From Saccopteryx bilineata (lineage: Eukaryota; Chordata; Mammalia; Chiroptera; Emballonuridae): DNA of 64,000 nucleotides. Under the pieces are notes generated by a model. That model was not told where the DNA came from. It saw nothing but the letters and a program-made list of their open reading frames with translations, and did no database searches. Positions 12,994 to 26,080 of the stretch are shown here, piece after piece; position 1 is the stretch's first letter, and each line of letters starts with the position of its first letter. The DNA is taken from positions 109,685,074 through 109,749,073 of the forward strand of contig NC_089490.1 in assembly GCF_036850765.1 (NCBI RefSeq). Reading direction: 5' to 3'. Both the position numbers and the translations under genes were made by a program.

Positions 12994-14799
12994 AAACTAT
13001 TTTTATAACTATTTTTATTCTAACAACAAATATTTTAATGTATAAATAATTTATTAGTGAATTATTTCTTTCATACCTTAGGAGTTTCCAAGGACCAAAT
13101 CAGTATTTTGGTATGTCAAAGGTTACATTTGGAGCTGAAAAATATTCAAAATGATGTAAATTAATATGTTAGAAGAAATTTATAATAAACTCTAATTTAT
13201 CATCGTAAAAGTTTTAATGTGACCCATTAGTGTGTTTTTCTAATATTTTGTAATGCATATTTTTTGTATCTGAGACAAAATTTTTTGGTTATTTTCTTTG
13301 TTGGCTCTTTTTAGTTATTACTTTTTTGAGTGATAACCATTGTCTGGGCTGGTGGATGTAGTCCAGGTTAGATGTTTCTTGATATCCTCAAATTCCCTAT
13401 AAAAACATGCATAAGGATCGCATTCCTGCAGCACTATCTCCAATGGCTTTAGCTGTGCCCAGTCAAGCATGTCTTTCTATAGGATGTCCAGAGTCTGAGG
13501 AATATGTGCATCTTATATCCCTGAGCTTCCTTGAGTTGTTCTGTGTGCTATTTGTAGTGTTTGCCCTGTTTCCTTACTGAACAGTTATCACCCAACATGG
13601 GACAGAAACTACTCTTTCCTGCAATATGGCCTTTTGATTGAAACGTGTTTTTTGCATCCTGTTTGGAGGTGAGAGGCATTTCCCTTGAGGGGGTACTCAG
13701 AAGAATGGAATGGTCAATCCCATTCCAAAACCAAGGGAGTTATTCTTGGGACTACAGAATCATGGACCAAAGGATCTCTGAAAAAATAGAAATTTGAGAT
13801 AAGAAACATATTTGAAATCTCAGCTATTGAAACAGTTGGAAGAATTAATATCATGTCCACAAAGGGAAAGATTAGTTCTTCTAAATTGATAAGCCTTCAG
13901 GGAAGAAATTGGACAAAGGAGACTTTGAAGATTTATTTCAGGATTCTACTTGGTGCTTGACTGAAGATGCCATGTCCTTAATGAGCAGGGGGCCACAGAG
14001 CTCCAGTTCTGCTGGCCACTATAATCTGAACCCAGGGCACTGCTGTCCCTGCTAGCATGTGGACATATTCAGTAGTGGCAGTCACTAAAGACATTGCTTG
14101 CATTTCACAGTATACTTCCCAAGCTCACCCAGATGGATGGATGTTGCACACAAAGTATGGACATTAATTTGGAAATACTTTTATGCTTCCAGATGGCATG
14201 GGGTGTTCATATCAGAAAGGCCACTTATTCCTTACTTTTGCTAATGTTTGTTTATGTTTTCATTGTATTCCAGCCCTGAAATTAAGAGAACACTGGCCCA
14301 GCTCTTACTCATGTGCAGCCTCTCCTACATCTGGAATTTCCTTTAGTGCTGGGATGGCAGCTCCTACGTTCTTATGGAGATCTTCAATCAGGGCGGAGGA
14401 TGGACGGCCTGGGCTTTCCGTGAGGCATGCCAAGTCTCCATCAGCAGTACGAGGAAGTCTCTAATCCTGGGGAGCACAAAGGGGGTTAACATGTAAATAA
14501 ACTTTTCTCTTTTATTTCAGGTATAGATAGGCTGCCCTAATCCAGCCTTTACTACTTTTGTAGGCAATACTCCTGAGTCAAAACTTACCATCTTTGTGGC
14601 AACTTATTTTTGTTGTTTTAAGGATATTCGTCTGTTTGGCTTAATGTGAAGCAAATAGTGACAAAAGTTTAGAAATATGTTAATTGTAGTTCACCTCTTC
14701 CCACAATCATTCCTTTTTATTTTTTGTAACTGATAACTTGGTCACTAGGAAAGCATCAGAAAGTTCTTGGATATATTTGCTGTCAAAAAGCTTGAACAC
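12994..14799. other. Intergenic, nothing recognised
   Basis: Moderate GC in 13400-14500 with only short ORFs. Overlapping open stretches at 14094-14464 have no recognisable domain. Possibly old ERV or unique intergenic DNA. Confidence 0.4.
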
Positions 14800-14804
14800 A
14801 GAGG

Positions 14805-15998
14805 TGTTAGGTGTTAATCTAAATTCGGAGGGACCCGAATTATGGAAGACAGGAGCAAGGTCCGTCGTTTACACATTAAAGCTTTATTGTCTAGCTTGGC
14901 CAAGCGGCAGGAACTCCGACAGAAATCTGACAGAGAGCGCGCCGGCCCTTTGTTTTACTTAGTTTTTATAGTTTTGTAAGTGGGAAGTACAGAAGCAAAA
15001 ATTGCAATTAGGAGCCCCTTACTGCTATTGGTTATAGTCATATGTCCTTTAACATGATAGGACCACATTCAATTTGCAAACCATACATCATTTTGGAGAA
15101 AACAAAATTTACAAGTCAACACAATGGTAGAAAGATATCTTTTTACATATTAAAAGGCCTTCCTATATTTTCTAGTGTTCATCTGCCATCTCTCTGTCCA
15201 GAGTCAGAGGTATTAACCACATGCATTTACATAAGAGAGGTAGTTTCCGTGGGGACAAATGCCCGCAAATGGCTCATAGTTATAAGAAAAGGTTTATTTT
15301 GGCTTTTCCCTTCCTGCACCTGTCTAGCCATTCACTCCTTTCCCCACAGGTGTGGTGGAATGTCAGGGAATCTATGCTTTCCTTCCCTTTTCATTTACAA
15401 TACAATGGCAAGAGCCATCCTGGTTATGCCAATCACACAGTACAGAGACTATTCTCACAATTTCTCTGCACACCTTAACCCAAATTAATAAAATGTTCTC
15501 CAAGCCTCCTAAAATATTAATTCTGTAGCCTTTGGTACTTTACAACACCTGCGGGTGAAATGGCTCAGTGGCTCCTCATTAGTTCAGCCAAAGGAAGGAT
15601 GTACAAGGCTTGATGAGTTTTATAAGAGGCGTATTTATGCATCTGCAAGACAAATGGGCTGAGACCCTAGTGGTATTAGTGGACAGCTGCAGGAATGGAG
15701 TGTCTGATATATGGACTACTGCAGGCAACTGTTGACATGGAGGTTGGTGCATCTGGGCATGCTCAGATAAGCCTATCCTGTTTTGTGGCCTTGGTCACAG
15801 ACTGTATCTGTTTTTCTAACCCTCAGGCTCCTCCTGAATGCCTTGCCACAAGGACACTTCCCAGATTCTCTAGGGTGAAGGGACTTGCTGGAAGAGAAGG
15901 GGCTTAAAGGAGGCAGATCATTTAATGAAGAAGTTGCCTCAGCTGGAGGTTGGGTGAGGGGAGTCTGAGTTTAAAAAGAACTGGACCCAAACCTAACA
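14805..15998 (-). mobile_element. Solo LTR, 1194 bp, antisense
   Basis: Begins tgttagg and ends cctaaca, a 7-bp perfect inverted end pair with TG...CA termini. The 5-bp TSD agagg is at 14800-14804 and 15999-16003. On the minus strand a polyadenylation signal (caataaag, about 14885-14892 in plus coordinates) sits roughly 80 bp from the LTR end, as expected for R-U5. No internal retroviral sequence remains, consistent with LTR-LTR recombination. Confidence 0.75.
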
Positions 15999-16003
15999 AG
16001 AGG

Positions 16004-16149
16004 TAAAGATACTTCTCATTAATCATAGATTCATCTGTTTTGGGAACAAACTAAAGATTTGCTTTATATATGGCCAGTAGTCTCAGCCATCGCTGTTGTG
16101 GCCATTCACATGCAGATTCCCATTAGATTTGGGCAGATGGTAAAGAAAC
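16004..16149. other. Spacer
   Basis: Nothing recognised. Confidence 0.4.
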
Positions 16150-16600
16150 AGTGGAGCTAAAAAATGGTGGGTCATTCCTTTATTCAAGACTTTCACTGGC
16201 CGGTGAGAAAATAAACACACACTGCTCTCAAAGCCACTCACACATTCTCCAGTTCCACAACCAGGAGAATCTTCTCCAGTTTTTTCTAGAATCAAAGGCC
16301 CCACCAGTCTCAGTGAAGCTCACAAAAGCCCCTCATCTCTCTGCCATCATGGCTTCTCACTCTCCAGCACTCTGCCTTCTCTCTCTGCTCTCACTCTGCA
16401 AAAATGGCTTGCTTCTTTCCTCTTTCTCTCCTTTTAAAACTCTTTTGGCCTCAAAACCTCTCCTCCAGCAACATTAGCATAACAATGGCCCTTTTCAAGC
16501 AGGAAGGTAATTAGCAATTTCACAGACCAGCACCATTTTTAACAATAAAAGTGAGCAAACTCAAAAAACACAAATTTTACAAACTCATTTGCCCAACAGT
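16150..16600 (-). mobile_element. Possible second antisense LTR-like segment
   Basis: Composition (pyrimidine-rich, with 'tcctttattcaagac' near one edge, which on the minus strand is a polyadenylation-signal context) suggests another antisense LTR. I could not define ends or a TSD. Confidence 0.3.
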
Positions 16601-18736
16601 TTACAAACTCTAATAAAAATAAAAATTTTCTAGTTTCTTAATTGAATTTTGGCGGTTCATTCTTGGTGTAGTTAGAGTTAGTATAAGGAAGCATGTCTAG
16701 GATGGGCCTATACAATTCCTAGTAACAGTCTGAGGTCTGTTTCAGGGAAGGAGCCAGACCTATCCTGCGCCTCAGCTGTGGAAGCCACAGAGCCCTTGGT
16801 GCTTCTCCCCAGCTGCCCAGTGGCTCTTTCATGTCTGCTCAGTTCTTTTTTCACAGTGAGGCTTTCCTTCACTATCTGATTTGAAATTTGATCATACATC
16901 ATGCCCCTCCCAGTTTTTCAAATCCTCCTTTTAAAAAAAATTATTTTTCCTTTGGATAAACTATTTTATACAAGCGTGGTCTTATTGTTGGACTATGGTG
17001 ATAGAGTTAAACTATCACAAATAAGGATTTTGTTTCTTTTGTGTGTCTGGCACTTAGTAGGTAACTAACAATCGTTTCTTTTTATTAGAAATGTAATTTA
17101 GTAAGTTGACATTAATAAGAATACATAGGTTTCAGGTAAACATCTCTATAGCATTTGAACTGTTGATTGCATTGTGCACCCACCACCAAACATCATCTCT
17201 TAAGTGAATCAACTTTAGTCTGATTTTCAAAACAAGTACTGATGCTTGTTATGATAATAGTGGAGTAATCTTAATAATTTAATTACAAATATTTTTACTA
17301 TAGTGACTTATTCCTAAAATATTGAACACATTCAGATATCAGCTTCACATTTGTATTAAAGCTGTTTCTACTTTGTGTCCATAAGACTTTTGTAATGTTA
17401 ATGTAATATGATTCTATTCTCTAGTGTTTAAGAGGAAGAATAAAAATCATTCAGATTAATGAACGGCAGTTTCAAAACATTTAGGATATCATTTTAAAGT
17501 CACAACCAGTAAATAACAATGATAAATAGTGTTCTTTTGGATCCTTCCACCTGTTGATAAACAGTCTTCCAGAACAATAACAATCACTCTCTTCTCATGT
17601 CAATCACTGGGAAGACTATGAAAATCAACAACATCTAAAGACCTGGGAAAAAGTAAACAAAATACAAGCCATTTTTGATCCTTTGTCAATTTCCAACCCT
17701 CAGAAGGGGTCTAACGAGAAAAAATTCATATTAAATTAGTAAGTTACAAACTTAATATTTATATTAAAATGTTTAATTATTTGAAGGTAGCAGGATAAAA
17801 TAAAATTTCTTAGCATTGACAAAGTTTTTCTTATTCAAGGTATAATTTATATTTTCTATTTCTTATCATGAAGTAGAATTACTCTATCCAACTCTACCAT
17901 CTCAGAGCACATTTTATATGCCAATGTTATTAATAAATTGTGCTATACTTTTCTACCCTTTTCTCTAGACATAAATCTCAAAATAAGAGATAACATTTAT
18001 TCACATCATTCTACCCCTTAATGTCTGCCAGGAACATTGTAAACATAACGTTACTAAACTCAAGGGATTTGCTGCTTGAGGTGTTCAAGAATGTCAGAAG
18101 TGGTTGTCTCAGCATACTTCTGTACTTATATTGTCCCAAATGGTTGTCTCAGGATGTTCTATTTACTGCAGTAAGTAAGGAGTCAGGGGGTTCACATACA
18201 AAGCTGTGTATCCCAGTAGATAGGCTTAGTCATTGCTTATATATACCATTAGTCAATTACATGTTGACTTCTTCTTTGCAGTTGGCTACATTTATTTCCT
18301 TCAGTTCTTCTCAAGTTCATTCTGTTTACAGCTGTCTCTGAAAAATACTATGCTACATTTTAACATTAAGCAAGAATGGCACTTTAGTAAGAATTACCCA
18401 GACTTTGAGACTCTTGTCCTATCTCACAATAATGCTCACTTATAGTGAATAGTAAAAATTCTTTATTACTATAGCTAAATTATAAGTCTTACTTTGCATT
18501 TACATCTCTCTAGTCAAAGGTTTCTCACCTCGCCCACCACTCATATCATCTACACACTCACACACATATAAACACACAAAGAATAGGAGAGAGCAAGGTA
18601 TAATCTGCTCCCTCATCAAATTTAATTGAAAACAAATCCAAAAAAATTCTAAAAAGCACCATCCACTGTTGGAGGAAAGCTAAAGCACCAAGTGACTTTC
18701 TGTTCCCATCCTGAGGAAGTGAAGGTCCAGACCAAG
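16601..18736. other. Intergenic; one L1 fragment
   Basis: A minus-strand L1 3'-UTR fragment is visible at about 17075-17200 (cataggtttcaggtaaacat). The rest shows no gene or nameable repeat. Confidence 0.5.
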
Positions 18737-18742
18737 CATACA

Positions 18743-19631
18743 TGACTGTAGGCTGTTGCGCCCAGACAAGGCTCAAGGGCGCAATGCTTGGTTGGTCCTG
18801 CAGGAGCTTTCTGCAGGTCAGGAATCAGACAGCAGATGGTGTGGTGTTATGTCTCAGAAAGGGCAAGAGCAATCTAATCAGTTTTGCAAAACTAAATAAT
18901 AAAATTGGACACTATATTCTGCTTGTTAGTTTCTCACGCATGATGTCATGTTTCTGCTTAATAAATTGCATAGCTGATCTCTCCAAGTCACCTCAATCCT
19001 GAAGAGACTGAGGTCCTTCACTTGCAGTATTGTTGCTGCCTAATCATTCCTTTGCGGCTCCTTTTCATGAAACCCTGATTACGAACAATCCCCCACTGAC
19101 AATATCTTCTTCACGTCAATTATTTTATAGATGAAAACATCATAAGAATTACAAATAGATATTAGTGTATATAAACAGATATTTAAAAAACTAAAGTATG
19201 CTTTTTCAAAGACAGAAGACATGAAAACAGAGAAACCAGGAAATAAAACATATTGATAGATAAAATGGCTACTCAGCTGCCATCTTGAGAACAATGCAGG
19301 ACTGGAGGAGGAAGAACTGGTTTGTTTAGTAACCTGGCCCAAATGTCCCTTTGTAGCCACTGAGTCAAGGTACAAGCAAATGTTGAAGAACTATGATGCC
19401 ACTCCAATCCACAAACACAAGAAACTGTCTTACACCAGCAGATGCAGCAATTTTAGCTGCTTTTTGCTCCAGGTCCTTTGATTATACTATATAACCCCTG
19501 CCCTATACCTCCGTTGAAGCTGACACCCTTTGTTGGTTTCAGCTGGCTTGTACCCAGGCACTTTTAAAATAAAATTTTCTGCTGGAACACTAGCCTTATG
19601 TTTTGGTTTGGCCTGAGGTTTCTGCCTTTCA
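18743..19631 (+). mobile_element. Probable solo LTR, 889 bp
   Basis: Starts tgactgtagg, ends cctttca, flanked by an exact 6-bp direct repeat cataca (18737-18742 and 19632-19637). Near the 3' part there is a TATA-like box (ctatataaccc, about 19486-19497) and a polyadenylation signal (aaaataaaatt, about 19566). The boundaries are inferred from the 6-bp repeat alone. Confidence 0.55.
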
Positions 19632-19721
19632 CATACAAAAGCATACTAAGATGTTAAAAAAAATGACACTTAGGTTATACAGAATTATGGTGACAACTTG
19701 ATTCAGTTATCTAAATCTGTG

Positions 19722-20110
19722 CTTTTTTTTTTTTTAATAAAGCCAGAGAGAGAGAGTCAGAGAAAGGGTCAGACAGGGATAGACAGAAAGGAAGAGAGAT
19801 GAGAAGCATCAATTCTTTGTTGCAGCACCTTAGTTGTTCATTGATTGCTTTCTCATATGTGCCTTGACTGGGGGGCTACAGCAGAATGAGTAACCACTTG
19901 CTCAAGCCAGCAACCTTGGGTTCAAGCCAGTGACCTTGGGCTTCAAGTCAGCGACCTTTGGGTTCAAGCCAGTGACCCTGTGCTCAAGCTGGTGAGCCTG
20001 CACTCAAGCCAGATAAGCCCATGCTTAAACCGATGACTTCAGGGTTTCAAACCTGGGTCTTCCACATCTCAGTTCAATGCTCTATCCACTGCACCACCAC
20101 CTGGCTAGGC
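19722..20110 (-). mobile_element. B-type SINE with internal tandem expansion, antisense
   Basis: TSD ctaaatctgtg on both sides. Longer than the approximately 325-bp copies because the module 'tcaagccagtgaccttggg' is repeated about four times in tandem. Confidence 0.9.
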
Positions 20111-20426
20111 TAAATCTGTGTTTTACCTGCACAGGAACAATCAAGCAGTACCTAGTAAGTGTGTATGCATTTACGTAGGTATACACACATGCAAATATAT
20201 GTAATTATTGTATAATAAATGTATATCCAATACATGTGTGATTACTTATATATAAAATCAAACGAATATTAAAAATTACCAACATAACTGAAGCAAATGA
20301 TATATTTCCTTATAATCATGCAAAACATCTCTTTCTACCTTTTGTTCTATTAGAGGTAAACAAAGCTTAGTGAGGCTCAGCTCAGCCATTGTTAACTACT
20401 TAATTTTGAGTATATTTCCTCTATAT

Positions 20427-20545
20427 GCCTGACCTGTGGTGGTGCAGTGCATAAAGCGTCGACCTGGAATGGTGAGGTAACCAGTTTGTAACCCTGGGCT
20501 TGCTGGTCAGGACACATATGGGAGTTGATGCTTCCTGTTCCTCTC

Positions 20546-20592
<47 letters not shown>

Positions 20593-20612
20593 GAATAAAG
20601 TAAAAAAAATCT
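20427..20612 (+). mobile_element. Short tRNA-derived SINE with (TC)n tail
   Basis: B-type-like head (ctgacctgtggtggtgcag), a much shorter body, a (TC)n tract at about 20550-20588 and an A-rich tail. An internal-deletion form. Confidence 0.8.
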
Positions 20613-21517
20613 TATGTGCCCTCAACTATAAAATTTAAAGAAAAATAGTATTAATAACAGAATTTATAAAAATTAAATAACATACAAAATATCTAACACA
20701 AAACTGGCATATAGTAAACCTCCAAAATGGTCTCACTTTTTAAACTGATTAAATATAACAAATTGTAGACCACATTTCTACTAAAGAATTAGAAAATGTA
20801 AAATTTGATAAAAAATTCTTTATCAAACATAACATTTGAACAATAATCCTTTACAAAACATAAAATTTAAACAATAATCTTTATATAACTTTTTTTTTCA
20901 GATTTATTTCAGGATACTGGATCTTGGAAATGTGCAAATTGATTGATCCTCACTGGATAAGTTAGCACAAAACTTAAAAAGTGAATTCTTTAGACAGATG
21001 GATTTTTACTGGTCTGAATAATCTCGTTTGAGTACTATGCCACTTATTCTTCCTGCAGAATCCTTCTCCTTCCCTTGTCTTTTTTTTTATGCCCAGGTTT
21101 CTTTAACACATACTGACCTTTGAGCTTTACAGTGTAGATATGTTTGCATAAAGGCTGAGAAAGAGGCTCCGTGCCATTTCAATGATACTTAGTAAAAATA
21201 CTAGAGCTTTATAGTTCAAGAAATGACCAATTTGTCACATTTGGTGTGTTATTTAAGAATGAGAACCTAACAGCCCACCTAATAGCTCACCACAGAGAAA
21301 CTGTTTCCAGTTACATGGGGGCTGACAAGTCACAGCTGCCACCAACAAACTTTTTGACACTTTTAAGTGAGGCTTTTACACTTTAGTTGATTAAGCCTCA
21401 CAGGATGGGACTGATTTATTAATTAGGGGATGAGCATTAAGGGATAAAATTAAGAAATTTTGAAACAGATTGTATGGTTTCTCCATCTGGTTTTATAAAA
21501 CTCTCTTTACACTTAAG
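20613..21517. other. Intergenic, nothing recognised
   Basis: AT-rich. A local near-repeat (caaacataacatttgaacaa, then caaaacataaaatttaaaca) occurs at about 20824-20875. No gene. Confidence 0.5.
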
Positions 21518-21801
21518 CAGTGATTTTCACCCATGTTTAGTAAGATGCACTCTGGTGTGCCACAACAATTTTTTAAAATGCAAAACATCACTATTTAGGT
21601 AGTGGTACCGATCGCTTTCTCCTTAGATTATCAAATAAAGAAATGACAACAGCCAGCACAAAAATAGCCATCTGGTGCAAATGAATCAAAGTTATACCTA
21701 TTTTTTGTCAGCTTGGAAGAAGATATATTTTTTGATGTGTCACAGAATGTTAGCAATTAGTTTATGTGTGCCATGGCATGAAAAGTTTGAAAATGGCCGT
21801 C
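21518..21801. mobile_element. hAT-like MITE, diverged
   Basis: Starts cagtgattttcacc and ends in a rough inverted match (gtttgaaaatggccg), with the 'gtgtgccatggcatgaaaag' block typical of hAT-derived MITEs. TSD not clear. Confidence 0.5.
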
Positions 21802-22289
21802 TTAAACAATCTGAGAATGTCAAATTTTTTTTCAAAATGTGTGTTGCCAATTAGATCACCATTATTCAAATAATTTTTTTCGGTGTAGCTGTGTCATTTT
21901 ATAAAATAAAATTAGGCAAAGTCAAGTGCCAAGAAAGATCTAAATACATTAAAAACTTTCACATTATTTTGTTTCTTTCATTTGAGTCTGATTAAGCTGT
22001 TCCTAAGCCAGAGTTAGAATTGCTTGCTACTTTGCTTTTATTTATTTATTTATTTTGATGGGAAGTAGTTCTCTTGGTACTTTTCATGAAAAAAGGAAAA
22101 TGTTCTTGTGTAATGTCTCTAGTCAAGATCCATGAGTGAATTTGTTGTAACTGGCAGTTAAAATTGTAACTGTGAACTTCTCCCATGCTTGTAACACCAA
22201 CAATGCGGTATCCAACTCCCATAATTTAATTGCAAAGATATTGAGTAACATATCAGAGATCAAATAAAACAATGTGCTGAATAAGAATT
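21802..22289. other. Intergenic, nothing recognised
   Basis: No coding or repeat signal that I can name. Confidence 0.5.
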
Positions 22290-22302
22290 GAAAATCAGTA
22301 TC

Positions 22303-23230
22303 CATGTCTTGGCCACTGTGAACAATGCTGCAATGAATATAGGGCTGCATGTGTTTTATGTACCAGTGTTTTTGAGTCTTGGGGGTATATACCCAGTAGA
22401 GGGATTGGTAGTTCATATGGTAGCTCTATTTTTAATTTTTTGAGGAACCACCATACTTCCTTCCATAATGATTGTACTACTTTTCATTCCCACCAACAGT
22501 GGATGAGGGTTCCTTTTTCTCCACAGCCTCTCCAACATTTGTTATTACCTGTCTTGTTGATAATAGCTAATCTAACAGGTGTGAGGTAGTATCTCATTGT
22601 AGTTTCGATTTGCATTTCTCTGATAGCTAATGAAGATGAGCATCTTTTCATATATCTGTTGGCCATTTGTATTTCTTCCTGGGAGAAGTGTGTGTTCATG
22701 TTCTCTTCCTCTTTTTTTTACTGGATTGTTTGTTTGTTGTTGAGTTTTATGAGTGCAGCATTGTTCATAGTGGCCAAGACATGGAAACAACCAAAAACCC
22801 TTCAATAGATGACTGAATAAAGAAGATGTGGTACATATATACCATAGAATACTACTCAGGCATAAGAAATGAAGACATCGGATCATTTACAACAACATGG
22901 ATGGACCTTGATAACATTATACTGAGTGAAATAAGTAAATCAGAAAAAACTAAGAACTATATAATTCCATACATAGGTGGGACATAAAAATGAGACTCAT
23001 GGACATGGACAAGAGTGTGGTGGTTACCGAGGAAGGGGGGAGGGAGGAGAGGGAGGGGATGAGGGGAGGGGCACAAAGAAAACCAGATAGAAGGTGACAG
23101 AAGACAATTTGGCTTTGGGTGATGGGTATGCAACATAATCAAATGTCAAAATAACCTGGAGATGTTTTCTCTGAACATATGTACCCTGATTTATCAATGT
23201 CACCCCATTAAAATCAATAATAATAAAAAA
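22303..23230 (+). mobile_element. L1 insertion with 5' inversion (twin priming)
   Basis: The left part (about 22303-22740) is L1 3'-region sequence in reverse; the right part (about 22750-23230) is the L1 3' end in sense, ending in an A-rich tail. One 13-bp TSD, gaaaatcagtatc, lies at 22290-22302 and 23231-23243 and encloses both halves. That marks a single insertion with 5' inversion. The 3' end is the same young subfamily as at 32555 and 48590. Confidence 0.9.
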
Positions 23231-23650
23231 GAAAATCAGTATCTTTACCAACACTTAATATTTCTTTACTTGATTGGAGCTACAAGGTGATCATCTCTTG
23301 GACTTGAGCCTAGAGTTCTTGAATTAAACATGTCTCATGGATTTTACTTCTGTGGCAATGAAATAAGATGAAAAAAAAAGATTGATGTAATTTTCACCAA
23401 ATATGTTTCTGAAAATTTATAATAACTTCCAAATGAAGGTGGTCCTGATGTAGGAAGTGTAATAATAGTAATTACCTACTACATTTTCTGTCACAAGTTT
23501 GTATCATCTCAGAACTAAAGCTGAAAGCAAAATCTTATACTTCTATGTAGTTGCAGTAATTTTATTTACATGAGGCAAAAAATGAGCAAAAATAGGTCAT
23601 TTTTGCTAGTGCAGCTTTGTCCATCATTTAAACTAAAAATATGAATATGA

Positions 23651-24668
23651 CCCCAAAGGCAATGGAAGTAAAAGTAAAAATAAATGAATGGGACTGCATC
23701 AAACTAAAAAGCTTCTGAATAAGATAAGATATTTGCAAACAATAGTTCTGAAAAAGGGTTAATATCTAAAATATATAAAGAACTCATACAACTCAACAAC
23801 AAAAAATAAACTAACAATCCAATTAAATGGGCAGAGAACCTGAACTGACACTTCCTCCAAAAAGACATAAAAAATGGCTTTCAACTAATATATTAGGGAA
23901 ATATCAATAAAACCTACAACTAGATATCACCTCATAGCTGTTAGAATGACTATTACTAATAAGACAGGTAAAACAAGTGCTGGGGAGTTGTAGAGGAAAA
24001 TGAACTCTTGTTCACTGCTGGTGGAAATGTAAACTGGTAGAGCCAATAGGTAAACAGTCTGGGATTCCTCAAAATAAATAAGAATAGAGTTATCATATGA
24101 CCCAACAACCCCTCTTGCAAATATCAATCCAAAAAATTTGAAAACATTTATTCACAAAGATATGTGCAACCCTATGTTTATTGTAGCATTATTCACGTGG
24201 CCAACACATGGAAACAACTGAGTTGTCCCTCAATAAGTGATTGGATAGAGAAGATGTACACACACACACACACAATGGAATACTATTCAACCACAAAAAG
24301 ATGAAGTACTGCCATTTATGACAACATGGATTGATTTTGAGATTATCATGTTAAGTAAAATAAGTCAGATGGAAAAAGTCAAGAACCATATGATATCATT
24401 TATATGTGAGATATGAAACTGAGAGCAACAAATGAAAAAAACAAAAACTCATATACACAAACAATAGCATGGTGGCTACCAGAGGGAAAGAGGGTGGGAA
24501 ACTTCTAAGGGGGTCAAATATATGGTGACAGAAGGAGACTTGACTTTGGGTGGTAAGAACACAATGCAATATACAGATGCTGTATCATAGAATTGTACTC
24601 TTAACCTACATAATTTTATTAAACAATGTTACTCCCATTAATTTAAATAAAAAACAAATTAAATAAAA
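23651..24668 (+). mobile_element. L1 3' end (about 1 kb), private to unit 1
   Basis: Sense L1: late ORF2 with many stops, 3' UTR, A-rich tail, and a short (CA)n at about 24255-24274. The sister unit has an uninterrupted empty site near 47805 (actaaaaatgaataaac). An imperfect TSD (aaaaatatgaata versus aaaaatgaata) flanks it. Confidence 0.85.
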
Positions 24669-25682
24669 ATGAATAAACTTTAAGTAGACAAAGGATTATT
24701 TATAAATTAGCTCTATCAACTTGGATTTGCATAAAATGTAGGTGAGAATTTTCATGTTTACGATCTCATGCAAGAATTTAAGTTTTAGCAGTCTCTGTGG
24801 TTCAGTGAAAGCAGCTCTATGCACACAATCCAGATTAAATAGATGGAAAGCTTACCTTCATGGAAACTGAAAAATAATTTCCCATTCCTTGTTTTTTGTT
24901 GTTGTCTTTTTTTGTTGTTGTTGAATAGCCCGTCTCTTACAAAGAGTTCCAGTGTGGTAATATTATTATGCTCAAAAATAAATATTATAAACACCAGAAG
25001 ACTTACTTGGGAGTCTGCTTCATTTAGGGTGAGCGGTAGATGGTATTTCCAGATACTTAATTATACATCAAGATGTGTACTCTCAAGATTCTTAGTTGCC
25101 CATCTGTCCCATATTTGAATTTCCCACTAATAAGGTTATTCCTCAAAGACAAAACCTTATAAATTGAACTCTCAGTATATCTTAATGAGATAACAGTAAA
25201 AATATAATACTTAAAATATTAGTATAAATAAGGGTACAGAGCAGTTGCAGTTCAAAGAACTTAAAGGAAACTGAACAATGGAGAGTCAAGTATTGAAAGA
25301 AGTTTTAAGTCTCACCTGAATGAGGCACTGAAGGGTAGACCTAGACTGACTGAGGCAGTTGTAAAGCACAGATTGTGTGTGTGTGTGTGTGTGTACATGG
25401 AACAGTAATGGGAAATCACTCTGGTTCTACTTTTTGAACTTTGCCTTCCATAACTTGGTTAATGAGGCAGGTATCAGAACACACAATGAGAGCTGGAGAT
25501 ACCAACCACTCTGTGCTAAAGAAAAAAGATCAAAATTACAAAACATTAGACATAGAAGGATAGTTTGATTTGAAATATATTGCATGTGTACTCTGGAGAA
25601 AGACAGCCTGTGTTTCAAACTTAGTGACCTTGGTCAAGTATTTAGCTTGCCCTGGTTTTCTCATTAGTGAAATGAGTATACT
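24669..25682. other. Duplication-unit spacer upstream of KLRD1 copy 1
   Basis: Matches 47806-48569 and 50953-51175 of unit 2. Contains a (TG)n tract at about 25374-25393. No exon recognised. Confidence 0.55.
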
Positions 25683-26080
25683 GCCCTGGCCGGTTGGCTC
25701 AGCGGTAGAGCGTCGGCCTAGCGTGCGGAGGACCCGGGTTCGATTCCCGGCCAGGGCACACAGGAGAAGCGCCCATTTGCTTCTCCACCCCTCCGCTGCG
25801 CTTTCCTCTCTGTCTCTCTCTTCCCCTCCTGCAGCCAAGGCTCCATTGGAGCAAAGATGGCCCGGGCGCTGGGGATGGCTCTGTGGCCTCTGCCTCAGGC
25901 GCTAGAGTGGCTCTGGTCGCAACATGGCGACGCCCAGGATGGGCAGAGCATCGCCCCCTGGTGGGCAGAGCGTCGCCCCTGGTGGGCGTGCCGGGTGGAT
26001 CCCGGTCGGGCGCATGCGGGAGTCTGTCTGACTGTCTCTCCCTGTTTCCAGCTTCAGAAAAATGAAAAAAAAAAAAAAAA
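25683..26080 (+). mobile_element. A-type bat SINE, young, private to unit 1
   Basis: Near-consensus A-type copy with clean A- and B-box-like regions, a duplicated 'cgccccctggtgggc' module and poly-A. TSD aatgagtata on both sides. The sister unit has the empty site at about 51188-51200. Confidence 0.95.

Noticed and set aside
15042..15488. Plus-strand ORF of 148 codons
   Set aside because: It lies inside the antisense solo LTR at 14805-15998, with no recognisable domain.
19722..20110. Regularly spaced short repeats that could suggest a CRISPR array
   Set aside because: The modules are contiguous, degenerate, without unique spacers, and lie inside a SINE in a mammalian genome.
25690..25760. 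tRNA-like heads with A and B boxes in the A-type and B-type SINEs
   Set aside because: They are followed by SINE bodies and A-tails with target duplications, so they are SINEs and not tRNA genes.
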